Source: Clostridia bacterium (GTDB taxonomy: Bacteria; Bacillota; Clostridia; Oscillospirales; CAG-272). Taken from it: 59,155 nucleotides of DNA. How positions within the stretch are numbered: position 1 is the first letter of the stretch; every line of letters begins with the position of its first letter. Of the stretch, positions 7,184 through 15,773 are shown one piece after another. The notes below the pieces were generated by a model. It worked only from the letters and a program-made list of their open reading frames with translations. It was not told the origin of the DNA and searched no databases. The translations under genes and the position numbers were made by a program. The DNA lies in the NCBI GenBank assembly GCA_017520505.1, contig JAFXFN010000030.1, positions 1 to 59,155 of the forward strand. Direction: 5' to 3'.

Positions 7184-8317
7184 TTGGATACCGAGAAAAG
7201 TAAAACAACATTGAAAGAAGAAAATTCTTCACAGATATTGTCTTACGGCGGATATGAATACAAGCATCGGTATGAAAAGCTGATGAGTACAAAAAATTCC
7301 GAGCAGACATCTGTAAGAATAACGGCGGTGGTTGCTTTTGCAGTATTTTTCACCGTCGTGGCAGTGGTGCTTGCGTGCTTGCTGATAATAAATATAGTCA
7401 TTTCCGATTCGAAAAAGAATACTGATGCATCACTCTATGTTCCTGATGCTCAGACGAGCAGAGATTCACTTTTGGAAAGCGCAGAGGAGGAGCACAGAAA
7501 TTTGCTGTGCAAGCGTGCAACAGTTTCTGTTTTCGCAGGAAATAATGAGCTTACAGGTATATTCGTTACGTCTGACGGATATATCGTAACGGGCGGTGCG
7601 CCGTGTATTGATGCGGGCAATGTTTTTGTTCAAATAGCTGATGAAAAGCTTACTGCAAAGGTTGTCGGTGTGAACGATGACAGAAGCATTGCCGTGCTTA
7701 AGGTTGATTCGTCCTCTGTTACAGCGGCAGATTTCGGATACGGCGAGCGTGTAAACGTCGGCGACGAGGTGCTTGTCGCTTATAATTCAAACGACGGCTA
7801 CAAGGTGTCAGGTGCCTCTGTTTCATCGGTTGAAGAGGCGTCAATTTCCGTCTGTGGTGTCGGATTTGAAAGCTGTATGCACGGTGCGGCTGTTATGGAT
7901 AAGGAATGCAGAGTAATAGGAGTTGTCACACACGGAAATGATGACAGCATCTGCGCAGTACCTTCATCATCCGCAATATCAACTATAAGACAGTTTGTTA
8001 AGGACACCATACAAATAAATTCAAATGACAGTAAAAAAATAGAGTGGCTCGGCACATCGGTTATAGAAATAACAGCCGATGACAGTAAAAGATTTGGTTT
8101 ACCCGGCGGTGTTATGGTGATCAAGACCGAAAGACTTTCTTTGGCGGAGCATATAGGACTTTTACCGAATGATATTGTTATAGGCGTTGAAAGCTTTGCT
8201 GTCAACAGCGCAGAACGTCTTAATGATATTGTTTCAAGCCACAGCGGCAAAACAGTCTCGCTTCTTGTTTACAGAAACGAAAGATACATCAACTTGAATC
8301 TTGATGTCGATAATTGA
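7184..8317 (+). CDS. HtrA/DegP-like membrane protein lacking the catalytic triad (pseudoprotease)
   Basis: 377 residues from TTG 7184, with AAAGGAG 10 bases upstream and no nearby ATG in frame. Order: cytoplasmic N-terminus (1-45), one transmembrane helix (about 48-72), an HtrA-like trypsin fold (about 100-265), and a C-terminal PDZ domain (about 285-375: GVMVIKTERLSLAEHIGL, then DIVIGVES). The trypsin fold aligns clearly with HtrA, but the active site is lost. The His loop (TNNHV in HtrA) reads TGGAPC, the Asp position (TDLAVLK) reads RSIAVLK, and the Ser loop (GNSGGPL) reads CMHGAAV. It is probably a sensor, chaperone or adaptor at the membrane surface, not a protease. Lying behind a two-component pair, it may modulate envelope sensing. 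The fold call is strong; the role is inferred. Confidence 0.85.
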   Translation: MDTEKSKTTLKEENSSQILSYGGYEYKHRYEKLMSTKNSEQTSVRITAVVAFAVFFTVVAVVLACLLIINIVISDSKKNTDASLYVPDAQTSRDSLLESAEEEHRNLLCKRATVSVFAGNNELTGIFVTSDGYIVTGGAPCIDAGNVFVQIADEKLTAKVVGVNDDRSIAVLKVDSSSVTAADFGYGERVNVGDEVLVAYNSNDGYKVSGASVSSVEEASISVCGVGFESCMHGAAVMDKECRVIGVVTHGNDDSICAVPSSSAISTIRQFVKDTIQINSNDSKKIEWLGTSVIEITADDSKRFGLPGGVMVIKTERLSLAEHIGLLPNDIVIGVESFAVNSAERLNDIVSSHSGKTVSLLVYRNERYINLNLDVDN

Positions 8318-8327
8318 GGAGAATAAT

Positions 8328-8696
8328 ATGGGTGAGGGTATCGTTTCGAGAAAATTGAAACCGGGCGATGTCCTCGCCGTTTTGTTTGTTTTTGCTCTTG
8401 CAATTTTGCTGATGCTTTTTTTGCCGTCAACAAACGGTAGTGTCGTTAAGATAACAACGAATGATAATGTTTATACGTATTCGCTTTATGAGGACAGAAT
8501 AATAGAGCTGTCAGAAAACGGAATCAAGCTTACCGTGGTCATTGAAAACGGCTGTGTGTATGTAAGCGATTCCGAATGCCGTGACGGTATTTGTAAAGCA
8601 CACGGAAAAATAAAGGACAAGGGCTGCATTGTGTGCCTGCCTGCGGGTGTTGTCATAGAAACGGATTGTGGGGAGGTTGATGCTGTTGCAGGATAA
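8328..8696 (+). CDS. NusG domain II-containing membrane-anchored protein
   Basis: 122 residues from ATG 8328, with GAGGAG 6 bases upstream; the earlier in-frame TTG/ATG at 8301-8304 lack a site and lie inside the HtrA-like gene. One N-terminal transmembrane helix (about 14-34) is followed by a small beta domain whose end has the pattern SDSECRDGICKAHGKI then GCIVCLPAGVVIE, the signature of the NusG_II (DUF1312) family. The family is exported and commonly sits beside ApbE and Gx-transporter genes, as here. Its exact function is not established; a link to redox or flavin modification of membrane complexes is usually assumed. The end overlaps the next gene. Confidence 0.85.
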   Translation: MGEGIVSRKLKPGDVLAVLFVFALAILLMLFLPSTNGSVVKITTNDNVYTYSLYEDRIIELSENGIKLTVVIENGCVYVSDSECRDGICKAHGKIKDKGCIVCLPAGVVIETDCGEVDAVAG

Positions 8697-9210
8697 ATCT
8701 GTCAGAACGATAGCTCTGTGCGGTATTTTTGCCTCACTTTCAATAATTTTTTCGACATTTGAGGCACTTTTGCCGATACAGGCGTTTATACCGTTACCCG
8801 GGATAAAGCTTGGAATTTCTAATATTGTAGTGCTTTACGTGCTTTTTTACATGGGAACAAAGGAAGCTTTCTTTGTTTTGCTGTGCCGATGTGTTGTAAC
8901 GGCGCTTATATTCGGCTCGTTACCCTCATTTTTGTTTTCGGTGTGCGGCGGACTTTTATCTCTTGCCTCTGCTGTTATAATCAAAAAAACGTGTGTCGGA
9001 TCGCTTTCGTTTGTCGGTGTCAGCATTATAGGCGCATCACTTCATAATACGGGACAGATACTCGTTTCGTGTTTTATGCTTGGTACGTTTTCCGTATTTT
9101 ACTATCTGCCGCCGCTTTTATTTGCAAGCGTGGTGTGCGGCGGTGTAACAGGTACGATTCTGTGTTTACTGCCGGATGTAACGAAAAAAGAAAGAAAAAC
9201 TGAAATATGA
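8680..9210 (+). CDS. Gx transporter family membrane protein (heptaprenyl diphosphate synthase component I-like)
   Basis: 176 residues if ATG 8680 is used. GGGAGG at 8671-8676 is only 3 bases from ATG 8680 and 9 bases from TTG 8686, so the start may be the TTG. Five or six membrane helices and the family pattern ALLPIQAFIPLPGIKLGISN are visible, then GxK-type loops and FSVFYYLPPLL near the end. The family was named after HepS-like annotation but belongs to small-molecule ECF-type (S component-like) membrane proteins. In Clostridia it regularly accompanies NusG_II and ApbE. It overlaps the preceding gene by 17 bases and the following gene by ATGA, so it is translationally coupled. Transported substrate unknown. 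Confidence 0.82.
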   Translation: MLLQDKSVRTIALCGIFASLSIIFSTFEALLPIQAFIPLPGIKLGISNIVVLYVLFYMGTKEAFFVLLCRCVVTALIFGSLPSFLFSVCGGLLSLASAVIIKKTCVGSLSFVGVSIIGASLHNTGQILVSCFMLGTFSVFYYLPPLLFASVVCGGVTGTILCLLPDVTKKERKTEI

Positions 9211-10187
9211 AAAGAATTTTATGTGTACTGCTTTTAACAGCTGTGATGATCTCTTCCTGCGGTACTGAATATAAAAGTGATACGTACTTTGCGCTTGATA
9301 CGTTTATTACAGCAAATCTTCCCGACATCGGTGACGTTGATCTTTACGGATATATAAAATCACTTGAAGATACGATCTCAAAAACAGTATCAAAATCGCA
9401 AATTTCAGAAATAAACAAAAATATTTCTTATACCGTAACGGATGATATAAAAGAGCTTATAATTCTTTCAAATGATGTTTATCAAAAAACTAACGGCGCA
9501 TTTGATATAACGTGCGGTGCTGTAAGTGATTTGTGGGATTTTAAATCCGAAGATCCGAGAATACCTGAACGATCGGAAATTGAAAAGGCACTTGAAAATG
9601 TAGGTGCATCGGAAATTTCTTTAAACGGTAACACGCTTACAAAATCGAATGAGGGCATAATGCTTGACCTCGGCGGCATCGGAAAAGGATACGTCGCTGA
9701 AAAATGCGTAGAATACCTGCACGAAAAGGGAATCAACAGCGGATATTTAAACTTTGGCGGCAACATTGCCGTTGTGGGAGAAAAAGATAACGGAGATGGT
9801 TGGGGAGTTGCGCTTCGCGATCCGTTGAGGCTTAACGATACCGTCGGCAGGATCATTATGAAAAGCGGATATCTTTCCGTGTCGGGCGATTACGAAAGAT
9901 GCTTTGAATATAACGGACAAAAATACCATCACATTTTAGATCCGAAAACGGGATATCCCGTTAACAATGAGATTTCAAGCGTTGCCGTTCTGTGTTCAGA
10001 CGGTGCACTTGCGGATGCACTGTCAACAGCATTGTTTGTTATGGGGCTTGATGATGCACTTTCGTTTTATCAAGAAAAAAAATATACTTTTGAGGCAATA
10101 TTTATAACAAAATCGGGATATATATATACAACCGAAGGAATAAACAATAGTTTTGAGCTTACAAGTAAAAATTATATTATGAAATGA
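9207..10187 (+). CDS. apbE: FAD:protein FMN transferase (ApbE)
   Basis: 326 residues. A lipoprotein signal (MISSC lipobox, Cys near 18) is followed by the ApbE domain. Visible blocks are YFALDTFITA at the start, GAFDITCGAVSDLW, the DLGGIGKGYVAE FAD-binding motif, LNFGGNIAVVG, then HHILDPKTGYPV and ADALSTALFVMG for the metal site. ApbE cleaves FAD and attaches FMN to Thr/Ser of flavoproteins such as Rnf/Nqr subunits. Its acceptor is not encoded in this window. The start overlaps the transporter stop (ATGA), and the CotH-type lipoprotein gene starts 9 bases after its stop. The activity call is firm. Confidence 0.92.
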   Translation: MKRILCVLLLTAVMISSCGTEYKSDTYFALDTFITANLPDIGDVDLYGYIKSLEDTISKTVSKSQISEINKNISYTVTDDIKELIILSNDVYQKTNGAFDITCGAVSDLWDFKSEDPRIPERSEIEKALENVGASEISLNGNTLTKSNEGIMLDLGGIGKGYVAEKCVEYLHEKGINSGYLNFGGNIAVVGEKDNGDGWGVALRDPLRLNDTVGRIIMKSGYLSVSGDYERCFEYNGQKYHHILDPKTGYPVNNEISSVAVLCSDGALADALSTALFVMGLDDALSFYQEKKYTFEAIFITKSGYIYTTEGINNSFELTSKNYIMK

Positions 10188-10195
10188 GGTTTCAT

Positions 10196-13100
10196 ATGAA
10201 AAGGATATACAGCTTGATTTTAGTGCTCGCAATGTTCCTTCCGCTTGCATCGTGCGGTGGAAATACCGACACCGATACGGGTAAGACCACTATCGGTGTG
10301 AATGTAACAGATGAGGTGTACGAAAGCACGGATGATATTGACACTTCATTTTCCGAAACGGATAGCGTTACAGACGGTGAAACGGATGATGATGTTACAG
10401 ATGAGATAACAAGCTCTCAGACGGAAACACTTCCCGATGAAACATTTCCTCCGATAGAACAGCCCGAACAGACGTCTTTTTCAAACATTGTTTTTAAGCA
10501 GGTCTATGGTACGGGCTATAATACCGACACGCCTGTAAGCTGCGGATTTATAGAGCTTTATAATATCTCAGACGTTGAAATTCCTCTTGACGGTGTCGCA
10601 CTTTCTTATATGACAAACGGCGATACGGGATACAAAAGATTCGAATTCAAAAACGGCGACAAGATCGCTCCGTTTGGCAGGTATCTTATCAAATGCGACA
10701 ATGCGGCAGGTAAAAACGGAGAAAAGTACGAAAGTAAATACGAGGTTATAAGACTTGACTATTACGATGCCGTATGGAATACGGTCATTGATAATAAATC
10801 GATAAAGCTTGCCATAACGGACAAGTCCGTTTCGCTTTCTCCCACAGACGATATAACGAAAAAAGCAGAAGTGCATACGTATTTTATAGCGCAGGAAAAG
10901 GTTGACGGCAAGGACAGAAACGTTATAAGCGGTCTTTCCAAAAAATGTGCGGCATACAGAACCGACAATACAATATCATCGGGCTTCAAAGCTGTAGACT
11001 ATTCAACGATGTCAGCTGCAGAAATATCAGACGTACGTCCTCAGTATTCGGGCGGTGACAGAAACACATATTTGTCAAGCCTCGGTACGAGCGTTACTTT
11101 TTCTCATTTAAGCGGATTTTACGATAAAACGTTTTCTCTCAAACTGACAGCTCCCGACGGTTTTAAAATTTACTATACAACAGACGGCTCTGACCCCCGT
11201 GTATCGGGCAGAGAATACACAGGAGAGCTTTCTATTTCCGCCCCCGGAAGCTGGGGACATCTGACGAATGAGAATTCCGTTTTGTTCAATAACGGAAAGC
11301 CCACAAAGCATAATATCGGCGGCAGAGTTATTAAGGCTTATGCCGTTAAAGGCAACGTAAAATCTCCCGTTACTACAAATTCGTATTTTGTAGTTCCCGG
11401 AGCTGAGGAGCTTTACAACGTTCCTTTCGTGTCACTCAGCCTTCCGGGAGAGGATTTTGTAAGCCGTGACAAGGGTATTTACTTTACGGTTATGAAAAAT
11501 CCGTTCGGAACAAAGGAAAGAAAAACATCTTATCTTGAAATTTTTGAATCTGACGGCTCGCTCGTTTCATCGTCTTACGTTGAAATCGCAATGAACGGAA
11601 ACGGTTCTCTCGGTATGTCGTCAAAGTCCATGAGAATTTATTTTAAGGCAGATGCAGACCCAACGGTGGTAAATAACCCCTCAAAGCTGAAATATGATAT
11701 TTTTGCAGGACGTGCTCAGGACGGTGTTAAAGAATTCAAACGCTTGCTTTTGAGAAACTCAGGCAATGACTCAAGCGCATCGCATATTCGTGACGGACTT
11801 ATGCAGGCACTTTGCAAGGGAATGAACGTGTCAACTATGGCATACAGACCTTCGCTTGTATTCGTCAACGGCGAATTCTGGGGCGTATATAATATCAGAG
11901 AAAGATATGATGCCAAGTATTTCGAAGAGCATTACGGCGTTTTAGAGGAAAACCTCGTTATGGTCGAAGCACCTTCGCCTCTTGTAACCAACTGGGATTA
12001 TGACGTGCCGTACGTTCTTAATGAGGGAGTTGCAGGTGATGAGGTTGTCTACCATAAGCTTATGGACTATATTTCCGCAAACGATATGTCGAATCCCACA
12101 CACTATAATTACATCGAAAAGCACATCGACCTTGACAGCTTTATCGACTTCTTTGTGTGCAGTATGTATATGTGTAATATCGACTGGCCCGCAAATAATG
12201 TAAAGGTATGGAGAAATAAATCCACCACAGATCCCTCTGGACTTGATACGAGATGGCGCTACGTTCTTTGTGATATGGATATGGGTATGGGCCTTGAAGC
12301 GGATTATAACAGAGATATGTTTGCGCATACGCTCACTCCCGATACTGTTGCGGGAATAATGATGAACGAGCTTCTTGAAAACGAAACGTTCAGAAATAAA
12401 TTTATTGAACGCTTTACTTACGTTGCACAAACTGTTTTTGCCCCCGAAAAATGCCTTAAAATATTTGAAGAATATTCAGCGGCAATGAAGAAGGTAATCG
12501 GTCTTCATTTTGACCGTTGGCCGAGTGACGGCGGTTCAATGAACAAATGGCAGTCGGAAATAAATCAAATAAAGAACTTTATAAACAAGCGTGCAGAATA
12601 TGCGATTTCCACGATGAATACATATTTCGGTATTCAGCCGTGTATGCTTACAGCATCGGTTGATCTTGATAAGGCAGATCTTTACATTAACGGAACGAAA
12701 ATTTCATCTACAGGATATAATGAGGTATTTTCCGATAACGCAAAGGTAACCGTCAAGATAGTTCCGAAATCGGGATATGTTCTCAACGGTATAAAGACGA
12801 TAACAAACGGCGGAAGCGAAAAAACATATACAACGCAAAGCATCACGCTGAACGTTACCGACCGCATCACAGTCATAGGTCTTGTGACAAAGTCAGGTAT
12901 GAGTGTAACGCCTACGGTCGTTGCAGGCTCACGCAGTATATTCGTGCTTGATAAAAACGGCGACCTCTATGCGTGGGGTGAAAATGACCAGTCACAGCTT
13001 GGTGTATGTGTCGGTAAAACGGTAAGAAAGCCTATGCTCGTAATGACAGGTGTCGTTCAGGTGGAAACAAGCCGAGGAGGCACGGAAAGCGATGCTCCTA

Positions 13101-13942
13101 TGACGGCTGTACTCACCGATAACGGATCTGTATATACGATAGGTAACGATCTTTCTTCACAGCTCGGTCGAGGAGGAGTTACAACGTCATTTGCGAAAGT
13201 AAATACGTCTGTTAAATTCAAGAAGATCTCGGTCGGTCTTGACCATATGCTCCTGCTTGCCGAAAACGGAGACGTGTACGGCTGCGGTAACAATGCGTAT
13301 GCACAGCTCGGAAGCAAGAATTATCCGAATAATGTTGAAGCTATCACTAAAATAGCATCGGGCGCTGTGGATATTGCCGCAGGACGCCGTCATTCACTTT
13401 ACGTTACATCTGACGGCTCGCTGTATGCGCTCGGTGACAACAGATGGGATAAAATATCATCGTCTGCCCCCGAAACGATAAAAACACCGTATAAGCTTGC
13501 ATCTGATGCTGAAAAGGTCTTTGCGGGACAGCATAACTCGCTTTATATAAACAAGAGCGGTACACTTTATTATTTCGGTTGGCGTGATGTTGCCACGTTC
13601 ACGGCAGGTCAGTCAAACGGAAGTATGAATAAAATTGCAAACAGGGTAGTGTCTGCTTCCGTGATGGATGAGCATGTTGTTTATCTTACGTCTGACGGAA
13701 ACGTGTATGGCTTCGGACTTAATACGTACGGTCAGATATCGTCGGACTTTGCAAGAAAATCAAGCCCTGTGCTTATTACCGATAAATGTATCTCCGCATC
13801 TGCGGGAACATATTACACGGCGTATATCAAGCAAACAGGCGAGGTCATTGTAAGAGGATCAAACAAGTCGGCCGTCATCGGTAACGGTTCTATCTCAGAG
13901 TCGTATACAGCACCGTATACGGCAATGAAGGTTAAAATGTAA
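10196..13942 (+). CDS. CotH-kinase / RCC1-repeat lipoprotein
   Basis: 1248 residues from ATG 10196, with ATGAGG upstream; ATG 10184, which overlaps the apbE stop, is the alternative. A lipobox LASC gives Cys20, followed by a Thr/Asp-rich spacer. Order: lamin-tail-like domain (about 85-200, GFIELYNISD), a chitobiase C-terminal-like repeat (about 300-365, YYTTDGSDPRVSG), the CotH kinase domain (about 400-770), a Gly/Thr-rich module, then five or six RCC1-type beta-propeller blades (about 900-1245, each with a pattern like GDLYAWGENDQSQLG). The CotH domain shows RPSLVFVNGEFWGVYNIRERYD and CDMDMGMG, where the family has its catalytic Asp. CotH proteins are extracellular protein kinases, first known from spore coat; the propeller probably presents or binds a partner. 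A terminator follows directly. Confidence 0.87.
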   Translation: MKRIYSLILVLAMFLPLASCGGNTDTDTGKTTIGVNVTDEVYESTDDIDTSFSETDSVTDGETDDDVTDEITSSQTETLPDETFPPIEQPEQTSFSNIVFKQVYGTGYNTDTPVSCGFIELYNISDVEIPLDGVALSYMTNGDTGYKRFEFKNGDKIAPFGRYLIKCDNAAGKNGEKYESKYEVIRLDYYDAVWNTVIDNKSIKLAITDKSVSLSPTDDITKKAEVHTYFIAQEKVDGKDRNVISGLSKKCAAYRTDNTISSGFKAVDYSTMSAAEISDVRPQYSGGDRNTYLSSLGTSVTFSHLSGFYDKTFSLKLTAPDGFKIYYTTDGSDPRVSGREYTGELSISAPGSWGHLTNENSVLFNNGKPTKHNIGGRVIKAYAVKGNVKSPVTTNSYFVVPGAEELYNVPFVSLSLPGEDFVSRDKGIYFTVMKNPFGTKERKTSYLEIFESDGSLVSSSYVEIAMNGNGSLGMSSKSMRIYFKADADPTVVNNPSKLKYDIFAGRAQDGVKEFKRLLLRNSGNDSSASHIRDGLMQALCKGMNVSTMAYRPSLVFVNGEFWGVYNIRERYDAKYFEEHYGVLEENLVMVEAPSPLVTNWDYDVPYVLNEGVAGDEVVYHKLMDYISANDMSNPTHYNYIEKHIDLDSFIDFFVCSMYMCNIDWPANNVKVWRNKSTTDPSGLDTRWRYVLCDMDMGMGLEADYNRDMFAHTLTPDTVAGIMMNELLENETFRNKFIERFTYVAQTVFAPEKCLKIFEEYSAAMKKVIGLHFDRWPSDGGSMNKWQSEINQIKNFINKRAEYAISTMNTYFGIQPCMLTASVDLDKADLYINGTKISSTGYNEVFSDNAKVTVKIVPKSGYVLNGIKTITNGGSEKTYTTQSITLNVTDRITVIGLVTKSGMSVTPTVVAGSRSIFVLDKNGDLYAWGENDQSQLGVCVGKTVRKPMLVMTGVVQVETSRGGTESDAPMTAVLTDNGSVYTIGNDLSSQLGRGGVTTSFAKVNTSVKFKKISVGLDHMLLLAENGDVYGCGNNAYAQLGSKNYPNNVEAITKIASGAVDIAAGRRHSLYVTSDGSLYALGDNRWDKISSSAPETIKTPYKLASDAEKVFAGQHNSLYINKSGTLYYFGWRDVATFTAGQSNGSMNKIANRVVSASVMDEHVVYLTSDGNVYGFGLNTYGQISSDFARKSSPVLITDKCISASAGTYYTAYIKQTGEVIVRGSNKSAVIGNGSISESYTAPYTAMKVKM

Positions 13943-13946
13943 ACAC

Positions 13947-13985
13947 AAAAAATGGTTGGCTTCGTGAGCCAACCATTTTTATTAT
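13947..13985. terminator. bidirectional terminator between CotH and oxidoreductase genes
   Basis: AAAAAATGGTTGGCT (13947-13961), loop TCGTG, AGCCAACCATTTTT (13967-13980). The A-run on one side and T-run on the other make it work for both convergent genes. Confidence 0.88.
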
Positions 13986-13995
13986 AAAAGTGGAT

Positions 13996-15150
13996 TTAAA
14001 TTTCGGGAATATCGATTTCGATTTCGTGACCAAGCTCAGCAGAACGGCAGATACCGTCGATGATTGCCTGATTGTAGATGATCTGACTTGAGGGAATGGG
14101 TGCGGGTGTGCCGTTCTTTATAGCATCAAGGAATGAGCGCACCTTCATATCAAACAAATTGCCCTTTGTTTCAAGTATCGGAAGCTTTGTTTCGGTCTGT
14201 GTTCCGCATACATCGTGGTAAAGCACCATATTACCGCCTACAGTACCGTTCCAGCAGTCTGTAGAGGGAATGCGGAGTGCTGCCTTTTTACCGAAGATGA
14301 TGGTATCTCCGGGGGTATCAACGTGCATTGCCCATGCAATACGGAAGTCAAGCACGATTCCGCCTTCAAGTCTTACAAAGCCTGCGGCAAAGTCATCAAC
14401 ACCGAACTTTTCGGCATATTCGGGGCAGGGCATATATTCGGGATTTTTACCGAAAAAGTCGCATTTGTATCCGCTTACCGTCAAGGGCTTCGGATAACCT
14501 ATTGCGTTAAGCACCATGTCCAGCGAATAACAGCCGATATCACCTATTGCGCCGATACCGCCCGTTTCCTTTTCAATAAACGTCGTACCGAACGGTGTGG
14601 GAATACCGCGGCGGCGACCGCCGCCTGTCTGGATATAATAAATGTCACCAAGTGTTCCGCTTTCAACAAGCCTTTTTATCATTTTCATATTTTCGTCGAA
14701 ACGGGGCTGAAATCCGATTGAAAGCACCTTGCCGCTTTTCTTTTCCGCACGGCAGATTTCAACAGCCTCGTCAAGCGTTACACACATAGGCTTTTCAAGA
14801 AGAACGTTTACACCCTTGTTAAGAGAGTCTATCGTGCATACTGCGTGTGTCATATTGTACGTGCATACGCTTACTGCATCAAGCTCAGGCTCGTTTTCCA
14901 GCATTTCCGTGTGCGAAAGGTATGTGCGTACGTTTTTGATTCCGTGTTTTTCAAAAAAAGCATCTGCCTTGCCGGGTATAAGATCAGCACCTGCAATTAT
15001 TTCAACATCAGGCATTTTAAGATAGCTTTTTATATGTGCGTCAGCTATCCAGCCCGTACCGATAATACCTATCTTTAATTTTTTTGAAGCATCGATAACT
15101 GCTTCTGTATTGTGTTGATGCTTGTAAGCATCAAGTATAGATTCTGCCAT
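13996..15150 (-). CDS. Gfo/Idh/MocA family oxidoreductase
   Basis: 384 residues. After about 25 residues comes the Rossmann fold with GIIGTGWIADAHIKSY and, at about 115-120, EKPM, the conserved cofactor/catalytic Lys-Pro motif. The C-terminal substrate domain has GFQPRFDENM, GGIGAIGDIGCYSLDM and a histidine-poor site. These enzymes oxidise or reduce sugars, sugar acids or inositols with NAD(P)H. ATG 15150 has AAAGGAG at 9 bases, and an extended -10 promoter lies upstream. It is single-gene and faces the CotH gene across a shared terminator. The unusual N-terminal tail (AESILDAYKHQHNTEAV) is not part of the fold. Substrate unknown. Confidence 0.9.
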   Translation of the reverse strand: MAESILDAYKHQHNTEAVIDASKKLKIGIIGTGWIADAHIKSYLKMPDVEIIAGADLIPGKADAFFEKHGIKNVRTYLSHTEMLENEPELDAVSVCTYNMTHAVCTIDSLNKGVNVLLEKPMCVTLDEAVEICRAEKKSGKVLSIGFQPRFDENMKMIKRLVESGTLGDIYYIQTGGGRRRGIPTPFGTTFIEKETGGIGAIGDIGCYSLDMVLNAIGYPKPLTVSGYKCDFFGKNPEYMPCPEYAEKFGVDDFAAGFVRLEGGIVLDFRIAWAMHVDTPGDTIIFGKKAALRIPSTDCWNGTVGGNMVLYHDVCGTQTETKLPILETKGNLFDMKVRSFLDAIKNGTPAPIPSSQIIYNQAIIDGICRSAELGHEIEIDIPEI

Positions 15151-15182
15151 TATTATATTTCTCCTTTCGGTTTATCGTATAT

Positions 15183-15211
15183 ATTGTATCATAGTTATTT
15201 GTAAAATTCAA
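15183..15211 (-). promoter_or_regulatory. sigma-A promoter of the oxidoreductase gene
   Basis: On the minus strand: TTGAAT (complement of 15206-15211), 17-base spacer, TACAAT (complement of 15183-15188) preceded by TGA, an extended -10. Confidence 0.7.
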
Positions 15212-15266
15212 TCTGTTTTCGATATTTTGCATAAAAAATTATTTATAATAAATACAATAAAAAGTG

Positions 15267-15294
15267 TTGACAAAAATAAAAAATATGGTATCAT
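15267..15294 (+). promoter_or_regulatory. sigma-A promoter of the membrane protein / phosphatidyltransferase / GH43 genes
   Basis: TTGACA at 15267-15272, 16-base spacer, TATCAT at 15289-15294 with TGG immediately before it (extended -10). The first gene starts 31 bases downstream. Confidence 0.75.
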
Positions 15295-15324
15295 AGTTAT
15301 ATTATATACTATAGGAGTAAATGT

Positions 15325-15759
15325 ATGAAGCGGAGATTATCTTTTCTTTATGACAGATTGAAAAGTGCGGCACTTATATTCACGGGCTTCTTGTTTGCCC
15401 TTACAATATTTTCTGAGTTTATGAATATAAAATCGCCGTATATCGCAACATATAATTATATCGTTCTGTTTCTGTTTGCTTTTGCGTGTGCATTTATAAA
15501 TCTTGTGTTCAGAATCAAAAAAGCAGGGCTTCAGGTGAAATTATTGCTTCACGCCGTGCTTATGATCGTTAATATATGCATATTGTTCTATTTCAACGGA
15601 ATGACGTTAAGCGGTAAGCATATGACACCTCAGACACTTGTCGTTATTATTGCGGTGGTTGCGGTCGTATATGCAATTATTGATGCGGGTATACTTGTTG
15701 TAAATCTGTTTACAAAATCAAAGGGCGATGACGATTATTCGCCTATGTTTAAAAAATAA
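15325..15759 (+). CDS. small four-helix membrane protein of unknown function
   Basis: 144 residues with four predicted membrane helices (about 13-33, 43-63, 72-92, 106-130), a basic N-terminus (MKRRLSFLYDRLK) and an Asp/Lys-rich tail (KSKGDDDYSPMFKK). I do not recognise the family. The ribosome binding site ATAGGAG is 9 bases from ATG, below a good promoter at 15267. The stop lies 14 bases before a CDP-alcohol phosphatidyltransferase, so it is probably co-expressed with a lipid-synthesis enzyme. The four-helix size resembles small DUF-type membrane partners, but no motif allows a functional call. Confidence 0.75.
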   Translation: MKRRLSFLYDRLKSAALIFTGFLFALTIFSEFMNIKSPYIATYNYIVLFLFAFACAFINLVFRIKKAGLQVKLLLHAVLMIVNICILFYFNGMTLSGKHMTPQTLVVIIAVVAVVYAIIDAGILVVNLFTKSKGDDDYSPMFKK

Positions 15760-15773
15760 GTAGAAGGCTGAGA

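Noticed and set aside
8301..8327. Upstream start of the NusG_II gene
   Set aside because: It lies inside the HtrA-like gene without a ribosome binding site; ATG 8328 has GAGGAG.
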